DNA from: Tateyamaria sp.
Lineage (GTDB): Bacteria; Pseudomonadota; Alphaproteobacteria; Rhodobacterales; Rhodobacteraceae
Reading direction: 5' to 3'
Assembly: GCA_018668195.1 (NCBI GenBank)
Contig: JABITU010000033.1
Span: 1-7,772, forward strand
Length of the DNA: 7,772 bases
The notes under the pieces are model-generated. The model had not been told where the DNA came from. It worked only from the letters and a program-made list of their open reading frames with translations, and did not search any database. The position numbers were made by a program, and so were the translations under genes. Positions 1 to 6,664 of the stretch are shown here, piece by piece. The first letter of the stretch is position 1. Each line of letters starts with the position of its first letter.

Positions 1-249
1 CATGATCCCAAGCTTGATGACCCGGCCCTCCATATTGCGCTAAAATCGAATGTTTTCTACATCGGTGCTCTGGGGTCGACCCGGACACATGCCAAACGCG
101 TGTCCCGCTTGCAAGAAGCAGGGTTCACTGCTGCTGACATCGCCCGAATCAACGGGCCGGTTGGGTTAGACATTGGTGCTGCCAGTCCTGCAGAAATAGC
201 TGTTTCTATTCTTGCCCAGTTGGTGCACGCATTGCGGCGCGGCGCATGA
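1..249 (+). CDS. XdhC/CoxI family molybdenum-enzyme maturation protein, C-terminal fragment
   Basis: The first 82 codons read in frame from base 1 to a TGA at 247-249; the N-terminal part lies off the left edge. The fragment contains the segment FYIGALGSTRTHAKR (about residues 19-33 of the fragment), typical of the Rossmann-like C-terminal domain of XdhC/CoxI proteins, followed by INGPVGLDIGAASPAEIAVSI, the usual family ending in which the last half packs as a helix. Family members bind the molybdenum cofactor, assist its sulfuration, and deliver it to apo xanthine dehydrogenase or CODH-like enzymes in the cytoplasm. The stop overlaps the next ATG (ATGA), so the two genes are probably translationally coupled. 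The position just upstream of a molybdopterin-binding protein and a CoxSLM-like hydroxylase supports a dedicated maturation role. Whether the missing part holds the usual XdhC/CoxI N-terminal domain cannot be seen. Confidence 0.9.
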   Translation, partial: HDPKLDDPALHIALKSNVFYIGALGSTRTHAKRVSRLQEAGFTAADIARINGPVGLDIGAASPAEIAVSILAQLVHALRRGA

Positions 250-1238
250 AGTTTGGTATGGTTTCAATCGATGACGCGCAGGGGGCTATCCTTGCACACT
301 CCACCGCTGGGACCGACGGGCGCATTGCCAAAGGGACGCTGCTGGACGCGGCACTTGTAGACCAATTGCGCCAAGCCGGACACAAGACTGTGGTCACCGC
401 GCGACTGGAGCCCGGCGATGTAGAGGAAAACGCAGCCGCTTCATTTTTGGCGCAGGCGATTGTCCCTGAGTCGCCGGCGCAGGCTTTGCGCATTGCAAAG
501 GCGGGCGCGGGGCGCGTGAACCTCTATGCCACAGGCCCGGGCGTTGTTCGTATGGATGCCGGTGCGATAAATGCGGTCAACGCCGTCAATCCGATGATCA
601 CAGTCGCGACTGTGCCACAGTTCCACAGGGTCGAAGCCGGGACAATGGTCGCCACAATCAAAATCATTGCCTATGCGGTGCCAGAAACTGCGCTTGCGGA
701 TGCCTGTGCCGCAGCGGCGCGGTGTTTGGCAATCGCGGCACCAGTCTACAGTTCGGCAACTCTGATCGAGACAATGGTGGGTGATGCAGACCCGGTGACC
801 AAAGGTCGGGCCGCCATGACTGGGCGTTTGGACCGCCTTGCAGTCGCTCTAACAGACCGCGTTATGGTGCCGCACAAGACCGAGCCTTTGGCGCGCGCGA
901 TGATCCAAGCTCCGGGTGATATGATTTTTGTTCTGACGGCATCAGCCACGTCCGATACACAGGACATTGGCCCAGAAGCGTTGCGCGCTGCCGGAGGCAG
1001 CGTGACGGCCTATGGCATGCCTGTTGATCCGGGGAATTTGCTGTTCTTTGGGTGGTTGGAGGACAAACCGGTAATCGGCCTTCCGGGGTGCGCGCGATCA
1101 CCTGCCCTGAATGGCGCAGATTGGGTGCTGGAGCGGATATTGTGTGGATTCCGCCTGACGCAGGCTGATATCTCGGCGATGGGGGTTGGTGGTTTGCTCA
1201 AGGAAATTCTGACCCGCCCGCGTCCTCGCGCGTCCTGA
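246..1238 (+). CDS. MoeA-like molybdopterin-binding protein
   Basis: A 330-residue protein resembling the molybdopterin-binding (MoCF) family related to MoeA/MogA that often sits next to xdhC. The N-terminal part (about 1-70: MKFGMVSIDDAQGAILAHS, then a KGTLLD segment) resembles the substrate-entry region of these proteins. The MoCF-like fold spans about 165-310, with GDMIFVLTASATSDTQDIG at 224-242 where MoeA has its GGxSxGxxD loop, and PVIGLPGCARSP at 275-286 as the conserved C-terminal glycine/proline loop. In some relatives this domain is fused to a MocA-like cytidylyltransferase; here the protein ends at 330 with no such domain. The ATG at 246 overlaps the xdhC stop and lacks a clear Shine-Dalgarno site, consistent with coupling; an ATG at 258 is an alternative start. 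The probable role is handling of molybdopterin, or molybdate insertion, for the downstream hydroxylase. The exact reaction is inferred from family and context. Confidence 0.82.
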   Translation: MKFGMVSIDDAQGAILAHSTAGTDGRIAKGTLLDAALVDQLRQAGHKTVVTARLEPGDVEENAAASFLAQAIVPESPAQALRIAKAGAGRVNLYATGPGVVRMDAGAINAVNAVNPMITVATVPQFHRVEAGTMVATIKIIAYAVPETALADACAAAARCLAIAAPVYSSATLIETMVGDADPVTKGRAAMTGRLDRLAVALTDRVMVPHKTEPLARAMIQAPGDMIFVLTASATSDTQDIGPEALRAAGGSVTAYGMPVDPGNLLFFGWLEDKPVIGLPGCARSPALNGADWVLERILCGFRLTQADISAMGVGGLLKEILTRPRPRAS

Positions 1239-1293
1239 AAGCCGGGTCCAAGTCATCCGCTCACCCTGTGCATGATTTTGCGAAATTGTGAAT

Positions 1294-1316
1294 TTGAGAA
1301 AGTTTAGTGTTCTCAA
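1294..1316. promoter_or_regulatory. Inverted repeat upstream of coxS, candidate operator
   Basis: TTGAGAA (1294-1300) and TTCTCAA (1310-1316) are perfect 7-bp inverted arms separated by 9 bp, so arm centres lie 16 bp apart. They sit 58-80 bp upstream of the coxS start, in the only sizeable gap before the structural genes. The size and spacing suit a dimeric helix-turn-helix regulator, for example LysR type, but no regulator gene is in the window. I could not identify a convincing -35/-10 pair in 1239-1373, so regulatory function is inferred from position and symmetry only. Confidence 0.35.
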
Positions 1317-1373
1317 GTGGCAAATGCCGTGTTTAACTCGGATCAAATAAGAATGACACTAAGGGAGAATATA

Positions 1374-1859
1374 ATGGTGCAGGTTTCAATGACTGTGAAC
1401 GGCAAGGCTGCTTCTGGCGAGGTAGAGGGACGAACATTGTTGTCGTCTTTCCTGCGCGAGCAGCTCAAAATGACTGGAACGCACGTGGGCTGTGATACGT
1501 CACAGTGCGGTGCATGCGTCGTGCACGTAGACGGCGTAGCGGTGAAATCCTGTGCAATTCTCGCGTTTGAGGCCGACGGCGCCGAAGTCGCCACGATTGA
1601 AGGGCAATCCAATGCGGATGGTTCGATGAATGTCATCCAACAAGCATTTCAGGATCACCACGGCCTGCAATGCGGGTTTTGTACTCCAGGAATGGTGATG
1701 TCAGCCGCCGCACTTCTAAAAGAAAACCCAAAGCCCACTGAAACAGAGGTGCGTGCGTATCTTGAAGGCAACATTTGCCGGTGCACTGGCTACCACAACA
1801 TCGTCAAAGCAATTCTGGCCGCCTCTGGTCAAGACGTTGCGGCCATGGCTGCGGAATGA
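1374..1859 (+). CDS. coxS: 2Fe-2S subunit of molybdenum hydroxylase (CoxS-like, small subunit)
   Basis: A 161-residue iron-sulfur subunit of the xanthine oxidase/CO dehydrogenase family. The N-terminal plant-type ferredoxin domain carries C40, C45, C48 and C60 ([10 protein letters not shown] with a later KSC). The C-terminal four-helix domain carries C100 and C103 ([10 protein letters not shown]) and C135 and C137 (NICRCTGY), so both 2Fe-2S clusters have all eight ligands. It relays electrons from the Mo site of the large subunit to FAD of the medium subunit. The start is placed at the ATG at 1374 because AAGGGAG at 1361-1367 is a good ribosome binding site and the family begins with a short beta strand (VSMTVNGK). 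An in-frame GTG at 1317 would add 19 residues that do not look conserved. The stop overlaps the next gene by ATGA. The coxS symbol marks the subunit type; CO is not necessarily the substrate. Confidence 0.95.
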   Translation: MVQVSMTVNGKAASGEVEGRTLLSSFLREQLKMTGTHVGCDTSQCGACVVHVDGVAVKSCAILAFEADGAEVATIEGQSNADGSMNVIQQAFQDHHGLQCGFCTPGMVMSAAALLKENPKPTETEVRAYLEGNICRCTGYHNIVKAILAASGQDVAAMAAE

Positions 1860-2230
1860 CCGTATTCCGAAAAATCGCACTGGCCGGCATTCTGATGACT
1901 GTTGTCGGATCTGGCGCAGCCATAGCTGAAGGGTATTCTACCGTCGACTTGGGGCTGGTGAGATCAAAATCAGCATGCATGGCCAGGGCGGAGCGGGTCA
2001 TGCATCGCTACGAAGACACGCTCGGTGCACACAGCGTGTCGACTGGCTCTTGGACAACCTTTGGCTGGGATTTTGAGCCAGGCGATCAGGATGTGGTGAT
2101 TCTGTGTGTTGCACCTGCTGGATCATCAAGCAATGAACGCCGTGCGATCATGGTTATACATGGATCGGAAACGGAGACTGAACGCTTCGCCACGCGCGAT
2201 ATCCTTAATGGGTATTGGGACGCTGACTAA
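1856..2230 (+). CDS. Small putative exported protein of unknown function between coxS and coxL
   Basis: A 124-residue protein that I do not recognise. The N-terminus has a classical Sec signal peptide: MTVFRKIA with basic residues, a hydrophobic core [15 protein letters not shown], and a likely AIA|E cleavage after residue 24. The mature part of about 100 residues contains two cysteines, C41 ([10 protein letters not shown]) and C84 (VVILCVAP), that could form a disulfide in the periplasm, and a helix-strand pattern ending in RDILNGYW. The ATG at 1856 overlaps the coxS stop (ATGA), indicating translational coupling; a reading-frame extension back to 1775 lies inside coxS and is not used. It is wedged between two subunit genes of a complex that is normally cytoplasmic, which is odd. 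Possible roles (substrate sensing or binding, or a neutral insertion) cannot be told apart from sequence. Confidence 0.8.
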   Translation: MTVFRKIALAGILMTVVGSGAAIAEGYSTVDLGLVRSKSACMARAERVMHRYEDTLGAHSVSTGSWTTFGWDFEPGDQDVVILCVAPAGSSSNERRAIMVIHGSETETERFATRDILNGYWDAD

Positions 2231-2252
2231 ATAAACGAATTCAAAAGAAAAA

Positions 2253-2269
2253 GCGACCTGTGCGGTCGC
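2253..2269. other. Hairpin between the exported-protein gene and coxL
   Basis: GCGACC (2253-2258) and GGTCGC (2264-2269) form a perfect 6-bp stem with a 5-nt loop. On the plus strand it is preceded by an A-rich stretch (about 2242-2252) and not followed by a T run, so it is not a terminator for the operon; it lies 10 nt before the coxL ribosome binding site. Read on the minus strand the same stem is followed by TTTTTCTTTT, which has the form of a rho-independent terminator for antisense transcription. Possible roles are transcript processing or stability between coxS and coxL, or blocking antisense reads. Confidence 0.5.
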
Positions 2270-2291
2270 GCATCATTCAGGGAGGAATGAC

Positions 2292-4652
2292 ATGCCAAAA
2301 GATGGAGGCATCGGTGCCAGCAGTAAGCGGCGCGAGGACGTACGGTTTCTAACAGGGGTCGGCAACTATACGGATGATATCAACATTCACGGTCAGGCGT
2401 ATGTGTATTTCTTGCGCTCAGATGTGGCGCACGGAACATTGAAATCAGTCGATACCAGTGCTGCTGCCGGAATGCCGGGAGTGGTTCAGATCTTTACCGG
2501 TGTTGATTTCGAAGGGGTAGGCAGCATCCCTTGTGGATGGCAGGTGACCGACCGTCATGGCGAGCCAATGCAAGAGCCTGGCCACCCGGTGCTGGCGCAG
2601 GGCAAAGTGCGTCACGTGGGCGAGCCGATTGCAGCCGTGGTTGCGGAAACGCCGGAGCAGGCACGAGATGCCGCCGAAGCAATCGTTCTGGACATCGACG
2701 AGTTGCCCGCTGTGATCAACATGAAAGATGCTCTGCTGGGTGGTGCCACAAAGGTTCATGACGACCTGAATGACAACCTTTGCTATGATTGGGGCTTTGT
2801 CGAAGAAAATAAAGACGCGGTCAACAAAGCGTTCGAAGACGCCGCGCATGTCACTTCGCTTGAATTGGTCAATAACCGCTTGGTTGCAAATCCGATGGAA
2901 CCGCGTGTCGCCGTTGGGGACTACTCGCGTGGTACGGATGATCACACACTTTATACAACGTCGCAAAACCCGCACGTGATCCGTCTGTTGATGGGTGCGT
3001 TTGTGCTGGGGATTCCAGAACACAAGTTGCGTGTTGTCGCTCCGGATGTCGGTGGCGGCTTTGGCACTAAAATCTTCCACTACCAGGAAGAAGCGTTCTG
3101 TACTTTTGCCGCTAAAGCCTGCGGCAGGCCTGTGAAATGGACGTCCAGCCGGTCAGAAGCATTTATATCTGACGCTCATGGCAGAGATCACGTTACGACC
3201 ATCGAATTGGCGCTGGATGCAGATAATAACTTTACCGCAGTTCGCACCGAAACACATGCCAATATGGGCGCTTACCTGTCAACCTTTGCGCCGTCGGTAC
3301 CGACTTGGCTGCACGGCACGCTGATGGCTGGTAACTACAAGACGCCGCTGATCTATGTGAACGTCAAGGCCGTGTTTACCAATACAGTGCCGGTAGATGC
3401 CTATCGTGGCGCTGGTCGGCCCGAGGCGACATTCCAATTGGAGCGTGTCGTGGACAAGGCCGCACGCGAACTGGGCGTCGATCCAATTGCGTTGCGTCGT
3501 CAAAACTTCATTACCGAGTTCCCCTATGCGACTCCTGTGGCCGTCGAGTACGACACCGGGGATTACAACGCGACGATGGATAAGCTCGAAGAGATGATTG
3601 ACCTTAGTGGATTCGACGCGCGCCGCAAGGCATCAGAAGCCAAAGGCAAACTGCGCGGCATGGGTGTTAATTGCTACATCGAGGCTTGCGGTATCGCGCC
3701 GTCAAACCTTGTTGGTCAGTTGGGCGCACGGGCAGGTCTGTATGAATCCGCCACCGTTCGGGTCAATGCCACCGGTGGTCTGGTTGTTATGACGGGCTCG
3801 CATAGTCACGGGCAGGGCCATGAGACATCGTTTGCCCAAGTCGTTGCCGAGATGATTGGCATTGACGAGAGCATGATTGAGATCGTGCATGGCGACACCG
3901 CCAAAGTGCCGATGGGCATGGGCACGTATGGATCCCGTTCCATCGCAGTGGGCGGATCGGCAATGGTGCGTGCGACCGAAAAGATCATTAACAAAGCCAA
4001 GAAGATCGCAAGTCATTTGCTTGAAGCGTCCGAGTCGGACATCGAGCTGAAGGATGGTGCGTTCAGCGTCGCTGGCACAGACAAGTCTGTGGCATGGGGC
4101 GATGTGACCCTTGCAGCCTATGTTCCGCACAACTATCCACTTGAGGATATTGAGCCGGGCTTGGAGGAGACAGCGTTCTACGACCCGGCTAACTTCACCT
4201 ATCCATCGGGGGCCTATGCCTGCGAAGTCGAGGTCGACCCGGATACCGGGAAAGTGTCGATTGAGCGGTTTGCTGCGGCGGATGACTTTGGCAACATCAT
4301 CAATCCAATGATTGTGACGGGACAGGTTCACGGCGGTCTGGCACAAGGAATTGGTCAGGCACTACTTGAAAACTGTGCATATGACGATAACGGTCAGTTG
4401 TTGAGTGGGTCTTACATGGATTATGCGATGCCGCGCGCTGATGACCTACCGATGTTCGATGTTGATCATTCATGTCAGACGCCTTGTACGCATAACCCTC
4501 TAGGTGTGAAGGGCTGCGGCGAGGCGGGTGCAATCGGTTCGCCCCCGGCAGTTGTAAGTGCGGTCGTCGATGCGCTGCAATCTGCGGGCAAGGACGTGAC
4601 GCATATCGATATGCCTTTGTCGCCCGATCGTGTTTGGGCAGCGATGCAATGA
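2292..4652 (+). CDS. coxL: Molybdopterin subunit of form II CO dehydrogenase-like aldehyde/xanthine oxidase family hydroxylase (CoxL-like, large subunit)
   Basis: A 786-residue catalytic subunit of normal family length. The N-terminal domain (about 10-130) begins with the signature [17 protein letters not shown]. Molybdopterin-binding regions follow: GGGFGTK at 254-260, the active-site loop AYRGAGR at 370-376, HGQGHET near 506-512, [12 protein letters not shown] at about 544-555, and [10 protein letters not shown] with the catalytic base Glu744. The AYRGAGR loop places it in 'form II'; true CO dehydrogenase has AYxCSFR with the Cu-binding cysteine, which is missing here, so CO oxidation is not expected to be its main activity. 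It would hydroxylate an aldehyde, N-heterocycle or similar substrate. The start is fixed by AGGGAGG at 2279-2285, 6 nt before the ATG; an ATG at 2287 is out of frame. It follows the small exported-protein gene and precedes coxM, giving the S-L-M order typical of form II clusters. Confidence 0.94.
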   Translation: MPKDGGIGASSKRREDVRFLTGVGNYTDDINIHGQAYVYFLRSDVAHGTLKSVDTSAAAGMPGVVQIFTGVDFEGVGSIPCGWQVTDRHGEPMQEPGHPVLAQGKVRHVGEPIAAVVAETPEQARDAAEAIVLDIDELPAVINMKDALLGGATKVHDDLNDNLCYDWGFVEENKDAVNKAFEDAAHVTSLELVNNRLVANPMEPRVAVGDYSRGTDDHTLYTTSQNPHVIRLLMGAFVLGIPEHKLRVVAPDVGGGFGTKIFHYQEEAFCTFAAKACGRPVKWTSSRSEAFISDAHGRDHVTTIELALDADNNFTAVRTETHANMGAYLSTFAPSVPTWLHGTLMAGNYKTPLIYVNVKAVFTNTVPVDAYRGAGRPEATFQLERVVDKAARELGVDPIALRRQNFITEFPYATPVAVEYDTGDYNATMDKLEEMIDLSGFDARRKASEAKGKLRGMGVNCYIEACGIAPSNLVGQLGARAGLYESATVRVNATGGLVVMTGSHSHGQGHETSFAQVVAEMIGIDESMIEIVHGDTAKVPMGMGTYGSRSIAVGGSAMVRATEKIINKAKKIASHLLEASESDIELKDGAFSVAGTDKSVAWGDVTLAAYVPHNYPLEDIEPGLEETAFYDPANFTYPSGAYACEVEVDPDTGKVSIERFAAADDFGNIINPMIVTGQVHGGLAQGIGQALLENCAYDDNGQLLSGSYMDYAMPRADDLPMFDVDHSCQTPCTHNPLGVKGCGEAGAIGSPPAVVSAVVDALQSAGKDVTHIDMPLSPDRVWAAMQ

Positions 4653-4664
4653 GTTGAAAGTGTG

Positions 4665-4715
4665 GGACTGGGGCGCTGCCCCATACCCCGGAGTTTATCT
4701 GGCAAGATGAAAAGG
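4665..4715. repeat. Roseobacter-like intergenic hairpin element between coxL and coxM
   Basis: The 91-bp coxL-coxM gap contains GGGGC (4670-4674), a 3-nt loop, and GCCCC (4678-4682), then a second C run CCCC (4686-4689) able to compete for the same G run, then GGAGTTTATCTGGCAAGATG and a purine-rich end AAAAGG. From memory, hairpins of this kind followed by a GGAGTATTTxTGGCAAGATGAA-like tail recur between genes in Rhodobacterales genomes; I cannot count copies here. It is not a standard terminator because no T run follows the stem directly. It may tune transcription or mRNA decay between coxL and coxM. The dispersed-repeat assignment rests on recall rather than on a search. Confidence 0.5.
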
Positions 4716-4743
4716 ATCATATTGCCAAAAGAAAGGACCGAAA

Positions 4744-5535
4744 ATGTACAATTTTGACGTCGTCAAACCGAGCCATATTGCGGATGCAGTCAAGGAACTG
4801 TCGGGCAGTTCAGAGAGCCAGCCGCTTGGGGGTGGACAAACCCTGATCCCGACACTGAAGCAAAGGCTGGCCAGCCCGGACAAGTTGGTAAGCTTGGGCG
4901 CTATCGACGAGATGAAAGGTGTTTGCCAGAATGATGTGGGTGACGTCTGCATTGGTGGGGCAACAACGCATGCGACTGTTGCAGCAACGGCAGGCGCCTA
5001 TTCTGCACTTGCCGTAACAGCGAGCCATATTGGGGACCCGGCCGTACGCAATCGTGGAACGATCGGTGGGTCGCTGGCAAATAATGATCCTTCAGCCTGC
5101 TATCCAGCGGCTGCGCTGGCGTCTGGTGCAACAATAGTGACCAATGCTCGTAAAATTGGAGCCGATGATTTCTTTCAGGGCATGTTCACAACTGCGCTGG
5201 AAGAGGGTGAGATCATCACTGAAGTTTGCTTTCCGGTGCCAGAAAAGGCGAATTATCAAAAGTTCGTGCAACCAGCATCGCGCTTTGCGCTTGTGGGTGT
5301 TTATGTTGCCAAGTACGCGAGCGGTGTCCGCGTGGCGATCACGGGTGCTTCTAATGACGGCGTGTTCCGTTGGGCCGAAGCAGAAGCGGCATTATCGGCC
5401 AATTTCGCATCAGAAGCGTTGGAAGGGTTGACCCTGCCTGACGATGATATGATTTCAGACCTGCACGGAACGGGCGCCTACCGCGCGCATCTATGTGGTG
5501 TGATGACCAAGCGGGCGGTAGATGCTGCTGCGTGA
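4744..5535 (+). CDS. coxM: FAD subunit of molybdenum hydroxylase (CoxM-like, medium subunit)
   Basis: A 263-residue flavoprotein subunit of the xanthine oxidase/CO dehydrogenase family. FAD-binding signatures are PLGGGQTLIPTLK at 27-39 (pyrophosphate loop) and TIGGSLANNDPS at 106-117, preceded by HIGDPAVRNRG. The C-terminal CO_deh_flav_C-like domain spans about 155-260 and includes FVQPASRFALVGV and VRVAITGASNDGVFRW. It accepts electrons from the 2Fe-2S subunit and passes them to the next acceptor, which is not evident from the window. AAAGGA at 4732-4737 is a suitable ribosome binding site for the ATG at 4744. The length is slightly shorter than that of form I CoxM (about 290), as is common for form II proteins. 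It is the last gene of the cluster, separated from coxL by a hairpin element and closed by a terminator 22 bp after its stop. Confidence 0.94.
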   Translation: MYNFDVVKPSHIADAVKELSGSSESQPLGGGQTLIPTLKQRLASPDKLVSLGAIDEMKGVCQNDVGDVCIGGATTHATVAATAGAYSALAVTASHIGDPAVRNRGTIGGSLANNDPSACYPAAALASGATIVTNARKIGADDFFQGMFTTALEEGEIITEVCFPVPEKANYQKFVQPASRFALVGVYVAKYASGVRVAITGASNDGVFRWAEAEAALSANFASEALEGLTLPDDDMISDLHGTGAYRAHLCGVMTKRAVDAAA

Positions 5536-5556
5536 TCTTGTCTGAGGATAATTTGG

Positions 5557-5587
5557 AAAGGCCGTACATTTTGTGCGGCCTTTTTGT
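5557..5587 (+). terminator. Rho-independent terminator of the cox-like operon
   Basis: GGCCGTAC (5560-5567), loop ATTTT, and GTGCGGCC (5573-5580) form an 8-bp stem with one G-T wobble, extended by AAA/TTT, and followed by TTTTTGTTTG. This is a textbook intrinsic terminator 22 bp past the coxM stop. It separates the cluster from the convergent infC gene. Confidence 0.88.
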
Positions 5588-5761
5588 TTGCGCGACCATT
5601 CAGTGTATAGCAGCGCAGATTTGACGGGGTTTCCAAGTTGGAATCGAGCTTGCGCAGCAGATAATTAGTGTCGTGAAGGAAAGTGGCAGGTTGGATCGGC
5701 ATGCAATGCAGCCTTGCGTGTGAGGTCGCCAGTGCCCTAGCTGAATATGCCACCTTAACCT

Positions 5762-5792
5762 GAAAAGGGCACCGCAAACGCGACGCCCCTTT
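5762..5792 (-). terminator. Possible terminator or hairpin downstream of infC
   Basis: On the minus strand AAAGGGGC (5792-5785) can pair with GCCCTTT (5770-5764) with one bulged G, closing a 14-nt loop, and a further T and C follow. It lies about 30 bp past the infC stop, where a terminator is expected. The T run is mostly inside the stem, so this is a weak candidate. The remaining bases 5588-5761 between the two convergent genes hold no gene or motif I can support. Confidence 0.4.
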
Positions 5793-5820
5793 AAAATTGC
5801 CATCCAACTATGGTCGATGA

Positions 5821-6372
5821 TCACTTGTTTGGCATCGGCCCAATAAGCATGACCATTTGGCGGCCTTCCATCTTGGGGAAGTTTTCAATCTTTCCATGGT
5901 CTTTGGTGTCCTCGGCCACCCGTTCCAACAATTCGCGGCCCAGGTTCTGGTGCGCCATCTCGCGCCCTCGAAAGCGCAGTGTCACCTTCACCTTGTCTCC
6001 GTTCTCGAGAAACTTGAAAACGTTGCGCATTTTGACATCATAGTCATTGATATCAGTATTGGGACGGAATTTGACTTCCTTGATCTCGATTATTTTTTGC
6101 TTCTTACGAGCTTCGCTCTCGCGTTTTTGCTGCTCGTATTTAAACTTTCCGAAATCCATGATCTTACAGACCGGTGGATTGGCGTTAGGCGAGATTTCGA
6201 CCAGGTCGAGCCCAGCATCTTCGGCCATCACAATGGCGCGGGTGGGCGTCACGACGCCAACGTTCTCTCCTTCAGCGCCAATCAGGCGGATTTCGGTGGC
6301 GTGGATTTTATCGTTTACGCGAGGGCCAGTGTCTCTTTGTGGCGGCGCGTTATGGGGTCTGCGAGCGATGAT
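5821..6372 (-). CDS. infC: Translation initiation factor IF-3
   Basis: Encodes IF-3, which binds the 30S subunit, prevents premature 50S joining, and checks start-codon and initiator-tRNA pairing. With the start at 6372 the protein has 183 residues, the usual length. It opens with [19 protein letters not shown] (3-21). The N-domain covers about 17-83 with the signature [15 protein letters not shown] at 69-83, a basic linker follows ([10 protein letters not shown]), and the C-domain includes [14 protein letters not shown]. The frame is open back to a TGA at 6433-6435, but the only ATG/GTG/TTG codon is a GTG at 6252, inside the conserved N-domain (codon 41), which would remove essential sequence. 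An AAAGGA site just before two ATC codons (6372-6370 and 6369-6367) points to an ATC start, in line with known AUU/AUC starts of infC elsewhere. The first ATC is preferred for its spacing. The gene appears monocistronic. Confidence 0.95.
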   Translation of the reverse strand: MIARRPHNAPPQRDTGPRVNDKIHATEIRLIGAEGENVGVVTPTRAIVMAEDAGLDLVEISPNANPPVCKIMDFGKFKYEQQKRESEARKKQKIIEIKEVKFRPNTDINDYDVKMRNVFKFLENGDKVKVTLRFRGREMAHQNLGRELLERVAEDTKDHGKIENFPKMEGRQMVMLIGPMPNK

Positions 6373-6377
6373 GGTGA

Positions 6378-6384
6378 TCCTTTG
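6378..6384 (-). promoter_or_regulatory. Shine-Dalgarno site that sets the non-AUG infC start
   Basis: On the minus strand CAAAGGA (6384-6378) is a good Shine-Dalgarno sequence. Its AGGA ends 5 nt before the ATC at 6372-6370 and 8 nt before the ATC at 6369-6367. No ATG, GTG or TTG in the infC frame occurs between the upstream stop and codon 41, so this site is the main evidence for the start. Confidence 0.65.
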
Positions 6385-6407
6385 ATCGTTGCAAAATTTG
6401 AGGCCAA

Positions 6408-6436
6408 AACGTAGCCTTTGCCTGGGCTTACTTCAA
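6408..6436 (-). promoter_or_regulatory. Possible infC promoter
   Basis: On the minus strand TTGAAG (6436-6431) and TACGTT (6413-6408) are separated by exactly 17 bp and resemble a housekeeping -35/-10 pair. Transcription would begin near 6400, giving a leader of roughly 30 nt before the ATC start. The -10 matches the consensus poorly, so confidence is modest. The rest of the 292-bp gap to fpr (6437-6664) holds no recognisable gene, tRNA or clear terminator; GTTTAC (6479-6484) and GTAAAC (6555-6560) are a widely spaced inverted pair of doubtful meaning. Confidence 0.4.
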
Positions 6437-6664
6437 GGCGCAAAATCGGTTGTTATGCGTGGAAGCGCAGGATTTTCCGTTTACTGGGCGTTTCTGCACC
6501 TTGCACGTCCAATACTGGCGGCATTCTGCGGCGCTATGGTGCAATTGGCCAGTCGTAAACAGGGCGCTACACGGTGAAACTGTCCGAGCGTTATATGCAA
6601 ACGTGGCCGCGCTTTGAGGCTATGGACTGTTGGCGATCCATCCCAGCAAATTGACTGGAACAGC

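Noticed and set aside
1317..1373. GTG start giving CoxS 19 extra N-terminal residues
   Set aside because: The extension has no ribosome binding site and does not resemble CoxS N-termini, while the ATG at 1374 has AAGGGAG at a good distance.
1775..1855. Upstream extension of the small exported protein into coxS
   Set aside because: It overlaps the conserved cluster-binding end of coxS in another frame; the ATG at 1856 starts directly with a well-formed signal peptide.
2445..3080. 211-codon open frame on the minus strand inside coxL
   Set aside because: It is antisense to the conserved CoxL coding sequence, has no recognisable domain, and is explained by codon bias.
3702..4346. 214-codon open frame on the minus strand inside coxL
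   Set aside because: It is antisense to the conserved molybdopterin-binding region and looks like no known protein.
5631..5643. TTCCAA-G-TTGGAA near-palindrome in the convergent gap
   Set aside because: It lies between two gene ends with no gene to regulate; arms of 6 bp are easily due to chance.
5478..5807. 109-codon minus-strand frame across the coxM end and the intergenic gap
   Set aside because: It runs through the coxM coding end and the strong terminator, and has no recognisable protein features.
5857..6414. 185-codon open frame on the plus strand across infC
   Set aside because: It is the antisense shadow of infC; the minus strand encodes a clear IF-3.
6479..6560. Widely spaced GTTTAC...GTAAAC inverted pair, considered as a small RNA or mobile-element end
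   Set aside because: Arms are short, about 70 bp apart, with no transposase, target duplication, promoter or terminator to support either idea.
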